This document shows, in pieces, positions 44,401 through 61,440 of a stretch of 64,000 nt of DNA. A program made the translations under genes and the position numbers. Location: positions 13,927,501 through 13,991,500 of the forward strand of contig NC_090784.1 of NCBI RefSeq assembly GCF_040054535.1, read 5' to 3'. Below the pieces are notes generated by a model that saw only the letters and a program-made list of their open reading frames with translations, was not told the origin of the DNA and ran no database searches. The stretch is from Antennarius striatus (Eukaryota; Chordata; Actinopteri; Lophiiformes; Antennariidae). The stretch's first letter is position 1. Each line of letters starts with the position of its first letter.

Positions 44401-45150
44401 ATATAACACGATCTGGTGGAAAATTGTAAAGTAGTGAATTTAGAAAGCGTTTTTACCTAAATTTTAAGTTTGAAAACTGTAACAAGGAATAAAAATGTAG
44501 TTTCTGCACATTTTGATTGGCCAGAAATGGCCACAGTGTCTGTTACGTGTACGACTGGATGTATATTACTGATATATTTGAATTTCTGAAGGTGAAAATG
44601 AAAACAATCACAAAAACATCTGTACCCTTGGGAAATATTCCATTTGTATTAACACAGATATAACGGTCTCAAAAAAATTGGCCAACATAGAGCTCAGGGG
44701 GTTTAACACACTGAGGTAATTTTTTTTATTAAAAGTCTCGGAAACTTTTAAAGCCAAATCAAGTATTTGATCTCAGTCATAGCATGTGAACAGTAAGCAG
44801 GATATGATGAATGACTTGTAACTGACTGCTCCAGCCCATGAACCTGGTGAGTGGAGGAAATTCTCTTATGTGGAAATCATCTCTCTCATACTCTGCATTA
44901 TGTGAAGTATATTACTATGTATACTGTCCATACATAATCACTGTTTAAACAAGTTGCTTTGTACATGTGACAGGTGCAATGACAATAAAGTTGAATCTAA
45001 CTTGATCTAATCTAATCTAATCTTAATCACCACATCATTAAAGTTCAGAAAATGATGACTGTTCTGAAGCTGCCAGTAAGTAATTCTTTCGTAACGAGTA
45101 GATTTTCAATAAGGAAATGTCTTAACTCCTAAATGACGTGACACAGGTTG
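41473..45150. other. Intergenic region
   Basis: AT-rich, without a supportable gene. It holds a small ACTAGAGCAA-type tandem (about 42083-42122) and a LINE tail near 44950. Open frames at 43152-43472 and 43771-44064 have no recognisable family and no clear splice partners. Confidence 0.5.
44905..45025 (+). mobile_element. LINE 3' tail
   Basis: GCAATGACAATAAAGTTGAA followed by repeated TCTAA units is the usual end of a fish non-LTR retrotransposon. Only the tail is recognisable. Confidence 0.5.
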
Positions 45151-45204
45151 AGGGAGCAGCCTGGGTCACAGAGGACTACAAAACTCTTGCTCAGTGAGGC
45201 GCCA

Positions 45205-45212
45205 TGACGTCA
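45205..45212. promoter_or_regulatory. Palindromic CRE site TGACGTCA
   Basis: A perfect cAMP-response element lies about 115 bp before a likely non-coding exon of the uridine phosphorylase gene (ending near a GTAATT donor at about 45321). A second ACGTGACG lies 18 bp downstream. Its use by CREB/ATF is inferred. Confidence 0.5.
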
Positions 45213-45622
45213 CCTTACTGTGGACTGGAACGTGACGCTACTGCAGTGTTCACATATTTAGAGGTCGATTCCGTTCACTCCTGTCAGAGACCGGGAGTGG
45301 CACTTCAACAACAAGATCGGAGGTAATTCAGACAGGTGTTTGTTCTGTAGCTTTCTGTCTCTTACTTTTGTCTTGAACGTAAAAACGGGTCAGTGTTTCC
45401 CCAACCCCCCACGGAGTGGCGTGGGTGGCATCGTCTGATTTAAGCATCCACACTGAAGTGGCCCTCACATTGAAAGCTATCCCTGTACACGTCACATTCC
45501 TTCATTGTTAACCACCTAGTTCAACTTGTGATTTCAGTCTGCTGTTGTTGTTCGGGTTTGTTTTTGTGATCGCTCACTCCACTGGGTAATGTTTTTCGGA
45601 CAAACGCCTGTTTTGCAGGAGG

Positions 45623-49385
<3,763 letters not shown>

Positions 49386-49517
49386 CTGCAACAATGACTA
49401 TACTAATGGGAAAGCCTGTTGTGGACATCTTCTCGTATTTTTAAATTAATGAAAATGTGGTACAATGCAATAATAATAATAATAATAAAGCTTTAAATAT
49501 GTTTGGTATATGTTGAT

Positions 49518-49655
49518 ATCAGGATGTACCCCACTTCTTGCCCATAGTCAGCTCGGATATGCTCCAATGTAACCCATCACCTGTGTTTCAGATAAGCAGA
49601 CTAAGACAAGAGGATTACAATTGTCTTATCCTCAGATGAATGAAAGAATGACAAA
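49518..49655 (+). repeat. Diverged LINE/SINE-like 3' tail
   Basis: GGATGTACCCCACTTCTTGC, GATATGCTCCA and the final GATGAATGAAAGAATGA match the same tail-like family in order, but are more diverged. It lies just downstream of the uridine phosphorylase gene. Confidence 0.55.
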
Positions 49656-49867
49656 TAACTTTTTAATTTAAAAAAAATATCTTCTATTGCTCTAATAAAC
49701 CAGCAGACTCCATTTAACTGTTATTCCATCTTGTATACTTAAATAGAAATGTCATATAGCAGCCCAGGGTTATTTCAATAACGTCTCATTTCATTTAGGA
49801 AGGGTCACTCTGCCACTGAACTGTGTAAAATCAATGTACTGTACAGCAGGTGGCATGTTCATTGTCC

Positions 49868-50103
49868 AAGACGACCCTTAACTTGGTCAATGTTCAACTT
49901 TGCCCCAACAATGTCACCAGCGCTTTGGATCAGTCTGATCAGTCTGTTGGTGTCCACCACCCTCAGACCACATCCCCACTACATGACAGAGGGAAGCTAG
50001 CCACCACAGACTGGTAAAACATCCTCAGCAAGGTGTTGTAGATGTTAAAGGACCTCAGTCCCTTCAGGAAAAAGATGACTTTAGCCCTTCTTGAAGAGCA
50101 CAT
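49868..50103 (-). mobile_element. LINE reverse-transcriptase C-terminal remnant
   Basis: Read on the minus strand, broken frames recall the region following the reverse transcriptase domain of fish non-LTR elements: LRSFN-like, then a VVASxL-like stretch, then DTNRLIRLIQSAGDIVG. Stops and frameshifts make it a dead fragment. Confidence 0.6.
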
Positions 50104-50606
50104 GTGTCAAACTCAAGGCCCAGGAGCCAAACCTGGCCTGCCGCATAATTTTATGTGGTCCGTAAGAGCATAAATGGTCAGAGCGTCCAAAAATAAATAC
50201 GTCAAAAGTGTGCTTTTAACAAAAACTAGATTTCCCACAATGTGGTAATTAAATCCATTTTCACATTGACAAAAAAATGTGAACAAACTTAATGTCTTTA
50301 CTTGTGTTTGATGCAATTTTTCTTTTTTCACTTTGATAGTTTGATCCTTGACTGATGGAGGTTTGTGGGTTTCATAACCTGACAAAGTTATAACTGAGCT
50401 GCAAGCAAACATGTTTTTTCTGTGGAACTGTAATGTTTGGATCTTGAATAAGTAATACATTTAGAGTCATTTGGCATTAAGGAGTAGTTACTTTTATCTT
50501 ACGTCACATTTAGTTACATTTATGTTACATCTTTGACTACAGCCATTATACTGATGTGGCCCTCGGTGAAAATGAGTTTGACACCCCTGTTGTAGAGGGT
50601 CCCAAC

Positions 50607-50607
<1 letters not shown>

Positions 50608-50675
<68 letters not shown>
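50608..50675. repeat. (TGAT)n microsatellite
   Basis: About 17 copies of a 4-bp unit, located some 250 bp before the stmn2 start codon and therefore in or next to its promoter. Confidence 0.97.
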
Positions 50676-50924
50676 AATGTAGATGATATAGACGCCGCCG
50701 GTATCCAGTCCGTCGGACATGATCTCCAGTATTACTCATGATGACGGTACCGCTCTGCGCGTCAGGGGACAGAGGGGATGGTCTGATTGCGCGCTCCCGC
50801 GCGTGCCCGCCTTCTGTCTGCTATCAGATCCGACTTTGCTCGCTTCGCTGACTCAGTGCCTTAAGCAGCATCACCGCTCACCTAAACAGTGCGACAGGAT
50901 CCTCTGCGGAGAAGTACATCAGTC

Positions 50925-53404
50925 ATGGCCAAAACAGCAACCGGTAAGCATGTTCAGACTGGTTATTTCCCAACCGATGCGTTAATGGGTGTGTTATTCT
51001 AGTATTCCGTCTGTACAGACATCATGTCGGACCGGTATTGTCTACCGGCGGGTGGCTTCTGTTATAGTTTCACACAGTAATTTTCTGATTGAATGTTCAA
51101 GTTAAATCTCACGTCCCCTTTTTGTTTATTTATTGATTGCTGGGATTATTATTTCAGTCCGGGAATGACATCTTATATTTGGCATCCTCCATCATTAGAT
51201 TATTAAATGTCTCCTTCATTCCCCATTTATTCCAATATGTTTATCCTTATTTTCGTTAATCTCATGCTTTCCAATGAGATTAAATCGTCTTGCCCTAGAC
51301 ATCTTTATTTTCAACACCGCATCTTTCGGAGGATGCTCTACCGGCCCCAACATGCAGCATAATGCAGACGGACCCCACCCAAGATGCTGGGCTGCCCACT
51401 ATCTAGCCCACAGCGAGGCTTAGAGGGCTCATTCACACTGACTCCTGCGTTACTTGTGTTAGATCTTCCCTATATAGCTGTGACTTTTATTATAAATGTG
51501 TTTCCGCACTCAGATCGAGGTCGTTTGATCGGTTCTTTAATGTGGGATTGCTCCTTCATTCACAGCACTCTTCATGTCTTCCTTTCCAAGGATGCATCAG
51601 CACCAGTGACAGACCTGCTGTCTTTTTTTCCTCATAATCTGTTGGCCTCAGAATAAACCAGACTACACACAAAAGGATTTCAAACCTTTTGAGAAATACT
51701 TCATTTTTATAAAGAAATATGCCTTTATTGGAGGTAGTCATTTTTTCTCATGGATGGTTCTAGGCCGTGATATTTAGCATGACATGTTTTTGTCAGTTTG
51801 TTTATCCTGGAATGCATGTGTAAAACATTAATGGTACCATAAAACAACTTCGTCCGATTTAACTGCTGTGAAGGGGGCAGATTGTGTTTGATTCTGTCAG
51901 ATGTGGAGACAGGTGGGAGGCAGGCCAAGCCATGCAGCAAAACATGCTGGCCTTTGCAGCGAACAGTGCAGCAGCACTGAGGTGGAGACCATTGATCAGA
52001 TGTCTTTGACAGTTGTGGCAGTAACACCCAACAAAGGGATGGGCAGGAGACAAATAAATAATGAGTTATATTATTGAAATCACGACAGAATGAACAGCTA
52101 GAGTTGAACAGGAAATTGAATAACTTATCGCACAGCCCTGTCTGTCACTCATGTCGTTCAGATGGCGTGGAGTCATCAGGTAGGCAGGAAGTCTTTATTA
52201 AAATGAGCTGCAAATATCTCACTCTAACATCCAATCCAGGAATTTTATTTTAATCACCCTCTCACAATACAGCAACTTAATTGCTAAGGAACTGTGTGCT
52301 TATATACTATCAAATAATCATTCATGTGGTCTTAATCTGATTGCAATTGTTCATTTGTGCATTTTTACTTTATCTCTCTCATTATACTTTAATTTGGAAC
52401 TATCTCCACCATCATTGTGCTCTCAGAACATTCTTTGTAGGGTGCCATGTGGTAGTAAAGGCTTGAATGTCCCTGCTTTATGAAAAGCCTCACCAGGATG
52501 CTTTGGTGTCTTTACGTTCCTACAGCATATAAAGAGAAGATGAAGGAGTTGTCCGTCCTCTCCCTCATCTGCTCTTGCTTCTACCCAGAAACACGCAACA
52601 AGCTTGAGCATGAGTTTGAAGGTGCGGATGAACCTATATTCTAATTTTCTTCGGTATAAAACTTATTTATCCGAATGCATGTTTGTACTTGCTCTTTGCA
52701 ATACATGTATTGCTAATAGTTATTGGAAGAATATAACAGTGATTGATTTTGTCGGTGTTCTCATCATAATATTCTGATTTACAGACATGGAGGTGAAGCC
52801 TATAAACAAGCGTGCCTCTGGCCAGGCGTTTGAGGTGATTCTTAAGCCTTTGTCTCCAGTGTCAGAAGTCGCCCAGAACCTTCCCTTACCCCCAAAGAGA
52901 GACATCTCCTTGGAGGACATTGAGAGGAAATTGGAGGCCGCTGATGATCGAAGGAAAGTCAGTAATTTACCGACCGGCAAATTACTTTGGAATTTAATTT
53001 GACATGAAACCAAAGTGAATCATTTCTTCTTCTTTTTTTTGCTGTCGGTGTTCAGTGTCAGGAGGCTCAGGTGCTGAGAGCTTTGGCAGAAAAGCGAGAG
53101 CATGAGAGGGATGTGTTGCTAAAGGCCATGGAAGAGAACAGCAACTTCAGCAAGATGGCAGAGGAGAAGCTCCAGATGAAGATGGAGCAGATCAAGGAGA
53201 ACCGTGATGCCCATCTGGCAGCCAAACTTGTGCGTCTGCAAGAGAAGGTGAGTAACTTACATGTATCGGCTGTCATGAAGAAATCACTTTGTGTCCGTAC
53301 ATGCATGTCATTTTAACTTCACGCTCTGGGTCTGCTGTCTTCAGGAGAGACATGCAGCTTTGGTGCGCAAGAACAAGGAGCTCAGAGAAGAGCTGACACC
53401 ATGA
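50925..53404 (+). CDS. stmn2: Stathmin-2 (SCG10)
   Basis: This neuronal phosphoprotein sequesters tubulin and destabilises microtubules in growth cones. Exons are 50925-50943, 52526-52621, 52785-52957, 53056-53247 and 53345-53404: 540 nt, exactly 179 residues like mammalian STMN2. It starts MAKTAT, then [20 protein letters not shown], with Cys22 and Cys24 as the family's palmitoylation sites for Golgi/vesicle targeting. The stathmin domain follows: [20 protein letters not shown], phosphosite-type SP motifs, then the long helical region [19 protein letters not shown] and [11 protein letters not shown]-like repeats. MAKTA and KRASGQAF favour STMN2 over STMN3 and STMN4. Fish often have two stmn2 copies, and I cannot tell a from b. 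hey1 follows tail-to-tail, as STMN2 and HEY1 neighbour each other in human. Confidence 0.93.
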
Positions 53405-53722
53405 GCCTCACTTCAATACCCAGACTCCCACGGTCTATCATCATCCATCCATCGACTCCTGCCACTTTCCTCCCCCAGTGCTTCACCCTCCTCAGAGAAG
53501 AAACCTGTTCCTGGAGGCCAAGAGTTTCAAGGACCTCACCTCTACATCACAGCTCACCAGACCACCAGTACACACCGCTATCAGTATTATCAATGGATAA
53601 ACACATCAATAACACTGTCTTGAGGAAAAATTCATTCATTTTAGGGAAAATGTGAGAATACAGTTTTTAATTTTGTAAATACTTTTATTATTAAAATTTA
53701 TCGTTCTATTGCTCTCTCCCCC

Positions 53723-53875
<153 letters not shown>

Positions 53876-55764
53876 GGTGAAGTACAGAGGTTGTACTGCA
53901 CTCTTTTGATTTCAACCTTTTAGTTTTGTGAATGAAATGTTTCAGTTCTTCAGTTTTGGTTCTGCAGTCATTTTCGTTTCTAGGTATTGTGAGTAGACCG
54001 ACATTTGCAGTGACTTGCTGATGATGTCATGATGATGATGTTTCTGTGTCCTTGTGAAGAATAATGGTTGGTGTACCTAGACTACAGGCTCCTCAAGATA
54101 TCAGTGTCCCATCTGTACCTTCTGCGCACAATCCCATCTTTAACACACATGCTTGGAACTATTTCTGAAATGTGCTTAATAATGAACTGGACAGATGCTT
54201 CATAGTTATTGAGAATGTCTTCACCCAATGAGAGCAGCTGTTTAAACAAGAGTGCAAAGAGTTTGCTAATTTTACTTCTAATTAATCCATCTGAAACTAA
54301 ACCTGTAGCTCTCTTACTCACATTTAGGGATCAGTCTCTTGAATGTTATGACAATATTCTGATTCCTTATATATTGTCATATACAGTGTAATGTGCTGTT
54401 GCTCCCAGCTTGGTATTGACAGTGTGAACATGATGTGTGGGCGACTGTGAATGCAAATTCAACACAAGGCTACACGAGTCTCTGCTCTCTTTACAGATCA
54501 GATGGAAATGCATATAGGATGCTTTAGATTTAGCATTGAACTAGTCTCTTTTTCATAGACAGTCCCATTGATATCTGTCTGCATTCTCTGGTGCTTGTGT
54601 TTCTCCCTTATATTTCTTTGTGAAAGCTTTGCTGAATAAAGGTTGGGGTTCTGTGAACACGGCATGCACCATCTAATAATTTTCTGTGCTTTAAGGTGAG
54701 GGGAATTGTAAACTGCCAAATAAAAGAACCGGTTATGTATATATCCTGAGAATGACATTCTTCTCCAATTTGATTTAGACCAACAATGCACTGAAATATG
54801 AAACCAATTCACGATCACGTCAGCTGTTCATGACATAGATCTTCCACAAGATGGCGATGTAAGATTGTTGTTATGCCAAAGACGCTGGACTGGAACCCAC
54901 ACCAATCCAAAAGTAGGTCAAAAGTTCAAAATGAACAAATACATACATTCGTTAACTAGTATATTGAAAATTTAAAAAAAAAAACTTAAATATACCAAAT
55001 ATTTTTAAGAAAATTATAAAGATTTGTAATTAAGAATAGCCCAATTTATCTGCAATTGAGCAAAAAACCAAATCTGTCAATATTTCATCTGTAAAAATAA
55101 GACAATCCCCCTAATATATTATTAATAGCACATAGCGTTAACCCTCAGGGAACAAATCACAGACAGCGGCTGCCCCCTCAGGAAACCTGAGCTGCTTCAC
55201 AGAAGACAGATAAAACTTTAAAACAGTGAAATCCTGAAGGTTTGTGTCACTCAACCTCTAGCAGAAACAACGGCGTGAATCTGAACAGTGACTTATTTGT
55301 CCAGCCGTTTGTATTTAAGCACTTTTCTCCAGTGTCTCCATCCTGTTCACACTATTGTCTCCTTTTCAGACCAGCACAAGCTGGTGAGGTCAGGGCAACA
55401 TTGTCAAGGATTTCCTTTGGCCCTTAATGATTTCCTGGGTATTCATAAGGGTAACAATGCTCTTAGATTTAGTTACTTACCTGGCACACAATAAAGAAGT
55501 CGCCTTTCAGTCAATAACCAGGGCATACTGCATCATTATATTATGATGAACTTTTATGAGATTGCAACAAAAATGCAGTGGTTTATAACATCTCATTTAT
55601 GAATATATGATCTTAATCACATCGGACATTCAGTCCATTTATATATGTAGCACGATTTTTTTTTTTTAAAAAAAGGACAGCTTCCTATTAAATAGGATGA
55701 AAACAAAACATTTCAGTTATAGGAGCAAATGCATCAGAAATAGACTTGTGTCTGAATCCAATGC

Positions 55765-56271
55765 TTCATGATTTTAAATCAATTTATTGGTACAAAAATA
55801 TTACAAATAGATATGAATGCAAATCTCTGATTGAAGAGTGGTTAGTTTTCCAACTATGGCATGGAGTTTGGGTATTCATTTCCAAGAGTTCTGCCACCAC
55901 TAAAGAAGCAAACTGAACTAAGCAACTCTACATTACATCAACGACCTCCATGATCAATAAATGTAGGATTTTCCCGTTACACTATCCATGGCCATGTGTC
56001 TATCCTCACCTGGAGAGAGTACATGTCAAGTAAATTTGCAATCAACATAAAATCAGCTGAATTTAAAATAAAATTAAAAAAAAATACTGAGAGAAAAAAA
56101 CAACAACAACAAAGCAACCTCTCGCACTTATTCTTTAATCGTAATAAAATAAAATCACTTTGCTTGGTTCCCCTGTGGTTTATTACTGTAAAAACAGAAG
56201 ATGCAGGTTTCCCTGCCTAGTCTGTGGCGCTGGGCACAGCTCAGCTGTTGCCCTCAGTTTAGTTGTTACCT
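55765..56271 (-). other. hey1: hey1 3' UTR
   Basis: A minus-strand AATAAA (TTTATT on + at 55783-55788) lies about 490 bp past the hey1 stop. No other gene is seen here. Confidence 0.55.
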
Positions 56272-57704
56272 TCAGAAAGCCCCGATCTCCGTGCCCCAAG
56301 GCCTGTAAGGCTTTGACAGGGTGGAGGAGGGGCTCACTGCACTCAGCGATGACGGGGAGACCAGAGGGAAAGCACTGAAGGAGATAGGGAAGGTTGACAG
56401 TGAGGAGAGGGATGAAAGGAGGGGTGGCGGTAGCTTGGATGTTGGCACTGGCAGAGTGAGCGATAGCGGGCTTTTGGAGGGCATCCTCAGGGACTCCGTG
56501 GGGGGCATGGCACTGAGTCTTGATGTCCCAGATGCATCAGTAGAAGAGGAGGATGTGGAGGAAGAAGATGATGAAGAGGGTGGACTGCTGCAGCTTCTGG
56601 ATGCAGGTGTTCTGCCATGGGGATGTTGAAGGAGGACAGGGTGGGGAAGGTGGGCAGGGGCCGTCCCATAAGCAGAGCCCCAGGCTAAGTGTTCAAGTCC
56701 CGTGTGCACCTCCCTCTGAGAGGCATAGCTGCTGAGGTGGGACACCAAACGCATACGAAGGGGGTCTGTACTCTCCCGACCCTCTACGATGGTCAGGTAG
56801 CGGGCAGTCTCCGCCAAGCACTCCCTGAATCCCAGGCTACGGTAATCCTTAGCAAGAGCATGAGCCTCGAAGTAACCTATTAGATGAAACAGCAGAATCA
56901 GAAGCTGAGAAACGGGGTTTTCAGAGCTGTTTTAAGCTGAAATTAATTTATTTATCATCCAAAAAAAATAAAAGGGTACGTTACCTTTGCCACCAGATGC
57001 ATGAAGCATCTTCAAATGATCCACAGTCATTTGCAAAATTTCTGCTTTTTCCAGTTTAGCTGATCCCTACAAAGGATTAGGAAATTATTTTATGTTCAAA
57101 GACATTGATATATTCTTGCCTGTGTGTGTCTGTGTGTGTGTGTACATTTCTGAGTAAGGATGTCTAATCCTTAGACGGAAGAAGGACGTATGAGGACTTT
57201 ACCTGTTTCTCGAAAGCACTCGGGACCAATCTTCTCAGTTCTGAGAGACTATTATTGATTCGATCACGTCTCCTTTTCTCAATTATCTGGAAATGGATCA
57301 AATGATTTAGATCACAGGTCAGTCAAAATGGCAGCGCACAGCTTGGCACTGGATTAAATGATGCTACTTACTCCTCTGCGTTTTTTTCTGGCTTGAACTT
57401 GGGTGGATGTGGAGGGTGACAGGGAGCCATGGGAATCAAGTTGACTGGAAAGAAAAACAGCAATTTTTTTTAAAAAAACCCCCAAACATATCTTTTTTGA
57501 GTTCATCTGGGAAGGACAAGCAGTTTAAGTCGTACATTAATATTATAGGGGCTATATAAAAATAAAAGATGCTGCCTTTACAAGCACAGTTTATTTAAAA
57601 TGAATCAGAGGAACATACACATTCTCGTCGCCACTGCCCTTCTCCACATCCACATTGTCATCCAGGTCGCTCTCCGATGAGCTGTAGTTGTGGCTTCGCT
57701 TCAT
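56272..57704 (-). CDS. hey1: Hairy/E(spl)-related bHLH repressor HEY1
   Basis: This nuclear transcription repressor is a direct Notch target. Minus-strand exons are 57619-57704, 57372-57444, 57203-57286, 56985-57066 and 56272-56876: 930 nt, 309 residues (human HEY1 is 304). It starts [16 protein letters not shown]. The bHLH domain reads [19 protein letters not shown] with the HEY-type glycine instead of the Hes proline, then [20 protein letters not shown]. The Orange domain reads [19 protein letters not shown]. The C-terminus ends [11 protein letters not shown], the HEY1 form of the YRPW motif followed by TE(I/V)GAF. A long serine run of about 20 residues (56519-56575) is an unusual low-complexity insert. 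It lies next to stmn2 as in human 8q21. Confidence 0.95.
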
Positions 57705-57900
57705 TTCGCCTCCGACTCTGATCCAGATTCCCCCCTTGAACATGAAGCTCCAGAGAAACACCAAACCGTGGAGAGTCTGTGCGCGTCTAAACGTCAGACC
57801 TGCCTTCTGCTCCGATCACTTTCACACCGTGGGGAGGGGGCGGGGCTCTGGGAATGATGTGGGCGGAGCTTCACATGTGTTTGATGCGCGATCCGGGGGC
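57705..57900 (-). promoter_or_regulatory. hey1: hey1 promoter region with RBPJ-like TGGGAA
   Basis: A GC-rich stretch lies directly upstream of the hey1 start. TGGGAA at 57849-57854 is the core of an RBPJ/CSL site, expected for a Notch target. A single 6-bp core is weak evidence, so the site is only suggestive. Confidence 0.4.
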
Positions 57901-58214
57901 TGCACGCCGAAAACCTGCACTCAAAACAGTCAGGAATACTTTCCACATGCTGCTTTTTATTCTGACTTTTTTTTTTTAAAATGTGAGAATAAAATAGGAG
58001 TCTGTTGCCAGCAGCTATTGACAGTTTGTCTCATGTTCACAATACAGTGTTGGCAAAAACTTACAGGCAAATTCACATTTTTATTTATTTTATTTGTATT
58101 ATTTTTTCTCCCTATGTCTGCCTGGGTTCTCCGCACTTCCCATGCGCTTCTGATCAATTGGTCGGTCCCAAATTTCCCATAGGTGTGAGTGTGTGCATAC
58201 GTGTTTGTGTGTAT

Positions 58215-58340
58215 GTGTGGCTCCTGGCGTCGCGCCCGGAGTGTCCCCTGCCTCACGCCCCCAGTCGGTTGGGATAGGCTCCAGCACCCCGCGACCAGCG
58301 ACAACGTATGAAGCTGGTTGAGAAGATGAATGCATGAATG
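58215..58340 (+). repeat. LINE/SINE-like 3' tail
   Basis: GCGTCGCGCCCGGAGTGTCC, then CCTGCCTCACGCCC, GGGATAGGCTCCAGCACCCC and the terminal GAATGCATGAATG. It matches the repeats at 29580 and 47995 in order. Confidence 0.65.
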
Positions 58341-59532
58341 TTTTTCGAGTGTTTTAAAGTGTGCATTAAAGCATGATTCCAGATGTGATGAGGGTCCACA
58401 TTCATAAATCTCACACAAAATGAACTACAGCAAAATAATTTTACAGACTTATGAAATCAGATTTGAGCTGAAACCATGCTGCTTCATCGAGGTGTTACAT
58501 GTGACTTAACTAAATCTAAAATAAAAAACACTGTTTTTAAAATGTAGTGATTCTTTAAAAATTATTTTTAAAAATGATGCTTCCAATGTGATTCGAGATC
58601 CCATTAATAGAATTTTATGATCAAGCACTGACATTTTGAGGGTCAGACAATCATAGTACTGTTGCTTTATGGTGAACATGACATGATGGTTTGTGTTAAT
58701 GGTCTCTTTTACCCATTAAAGAAAACTTAGCAGTCTTAAAGAAAGTAAAAAAGTGATTCAGCATCATCATCTATACATTGACCTACCGGAGAAGTTTAAC
58801 CAACCATCATCCCTCGATAAATGTAGGTGATCACTTAAACTTCAATGAACAACCTTAGGAAAGATACAATTAAGATGCTGAAAGTTGTACATGAAATGTT
58901 TTAAATAATACTTACATACTAGAAGTACTGAAAGGATTTGTGACTTACATGTAGATGTAGCTGAGTCATTTTTTCCTGTAATTGACAGCTCTGGGAGACT
59001 CCAGGTCTCACGTCCCACCATCTCCCTGCTGAGACCTCCTTCATCAACAGTAGGCCCCATGGCAGTCCTCATCCTCTTTGTTAGAGGACACATGGTTTAT
59101 TACCGGAGCCTGCTGATCTTTTCCTGCAGTCAAAGTTGCAAACATCACTAAAGATGAAACCATCATACAGGTTTGGAAAGTAATACTGTATTTACATTGC
59201 ATTTAAGGGTAATCACTGAAACTCCGGAACAGTGTTTTTTTTTTGTCTTGTATGTCAGCCCCAGATTACATGATATTTTAAAACTTGAGAATATTTGTAA
59301 TTAAATGAAGTGGAGTTTTGTTCTTTTTTGGAATTGATTGACATGACTAACCCAAATATAGCATTACTGGATTCTGTTCTGGATCTGGATTTTTTATTTC
59401 ACCAAATTTAGTTTGCATTACTTTTCAATGATTTTGTGCAAAAAAGAATCCGGAATATTTACATGTAATGATTTTTATAGTCCAAAACATTTAGAGTCCA
59501 AAACAGTCATGTGCATGCTTGTTTGTCTTTTG

Positions 59533-59680
59533 TGTGGCCCCACGATGAGCTGACGTCTCATCTGGGGGGTACCCTGCCTTTCGCCTTTAGCCAGTTGGGA
59601 TGAGCTCCAGCGGACCCATGACCCGTGAAGTGGATAAGCGATTATCTCATCTGGATGGAAGGATGGAAGAAACGACTTTT
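59533..59680 (+). repeat. LINE/SINE-like 3' tail
   Basis: CCCACGATGAGCTGACGTCT, GGGTACCCTGCCTTTCGCC, GGGATGAGCTCCAGC, GTGGATAAGCG and a GGATGGAAGGATGGAAG tail. It is the same family layout with a different terminal unit. Confidence 0.6.
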
Positions 59681-61300
59681 ATACAGTGGCTTTTCTACTG
59701 TTCCAGTGCTGTTGCACTAGCAAACATATGAAATTCCATAATACAGCAGTCAAATGTCAGTCTTGTCTGGAAAACAGCAGGACTTCAGGCCATCAGGGAG
59801 TGTGACCCTTCCACCCCCAACTGTCCCCCCATTCCAGCACCTTGTAGCGCAGCAGCTGTCTCTCTGCTCCATCCATCATGTCAGTTGTTAACTTGGTGCG
59901 TTGGGGGCAAGACAAGCGTGGATGAGAGTTTGATTTCAGGGAGCAACTGTAGGCCAACACGCTGTTCCCAGAATGTCAGAGGGGCGTCGGTGATGACAGA
60001 TACAATGTGCAAGCGTCAGTCGTTCTTGTTGATACAGTGAGTGTGGATGAGAGTGTCTTCACACAATCCACGAAACACATGCATATTCTCCCCCATCCCA
60101 CCTCCTCTGCTCCCACATGTCAACACACACTTTCCCTAAAAGTCAAATGTACCTTCATTCATTTCATGCATTTCTACACTTCCTTGCTCAACCTTAGTTG
60201 ATTTATAACCCTGAACATGTACATTATCTGGCGCTAAAAAAGCTCTTGATGGTGAACCTTTCCATGACTTTCTCTTGATAGGCAGCTTGAGTGTGTTGGA
60301 TCACAACAATATTGTTTATAATACTATTAACATAATAGGGCTCTGCGGTGCCACCATCTCCGACAGGTCTTCATGTGGCCTCCATTAAGCAGACACAAAT
60401 TCACCTCAAAACTGACTGCCAAGGTCCTTCACATTAGCTCTGACATTCTTTTCATCCATTAAATATAATTATGAGTTTTCTTCCTAAAAACCTTGACTTC
60501 TCACCTGGGGCATCACTAGATTTTCTCAGAGGCTTTTTCCAGTTAAATTATTATGATTTTGGATGTGAGTTTTGTGAAACGGCTTAGCACATTTTACTCT
60601 GTTGAGTTCATAGGGTCTGTGATTGTCGTGTTTCCCTAAATTCTCCTTACATTTAGTAACCTAAAGAACATGTCAGTCACTACCTGTTGACTGTGGCCCT
60701 AACCCAGCACCCATTTGAAGAAACTACTCAAACCCATGCTAGGAGGCTAAGAAATATAAGCAAGCATTTGTCTGAAACTGGCGTGTGCCCAGCTGCCTTC
60801 CTCAATCTTCCCTTAGGTTTCCCTTGGTGACTCTTTGTGTGCAAGAGTGTGGCCTGAATGTGTGCTGGTGTGCCTGCATGTGTTTATGTGTGTGTGACTG
60901 AGAGTGTGCGAGTGTGTTTAGGAGGTGCTGTTTCCCACAGCCCTGATCTAATTCCGTGGTAACTCAATCTCCGTGTGAGCGTTTCCCGGCGAGTGTTCTC
61001 CCACCCGTTGACAGTCTCTCTCTGGCTTGCTGAGTGGCTGAGTGTGTCTGACAGAGGCCGGCTCAGTCCCATTGGACCCCCTCCACCCCCGACCCTCACC
61101 CTCATCCCTCCAGCCTCCATCCTCCCCACCCTCCCATCAGGATTGATTTACTATGTCAACTGTTTGGGCTGTATGCAGCAGCGACGTTCGCAGCCATGTC
61201 TGCATCCTGTGTGCACACCATCCTGACATCTAATATCTGTCATTCAACAACTGTTGCAGTGAAGTTTGAATATATGTGTGGGTCTCTTTGTGTATGCTCT

Positions 61301-61440
<140 letters not shown>

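Noticed and set aside
50690-50924. RE1/NRSE silencer, well known in mammalian STMN2
   Set aside because: Only a partial GGACAG half near 50767 was found. The other half does not match, so no site is claimed.
56321-56629. Acidic 102-codon plus-strand frame
   Set aside because: It is the antisense of the serine- and proline-rich last exon of hey1.
58955-59093. Minus-strand frame ending at a GTAAGT donor
   Set aside because: No recognisable protein family, no upstream or downstream exon that fits, and surrounding DNA is repeat-rich.
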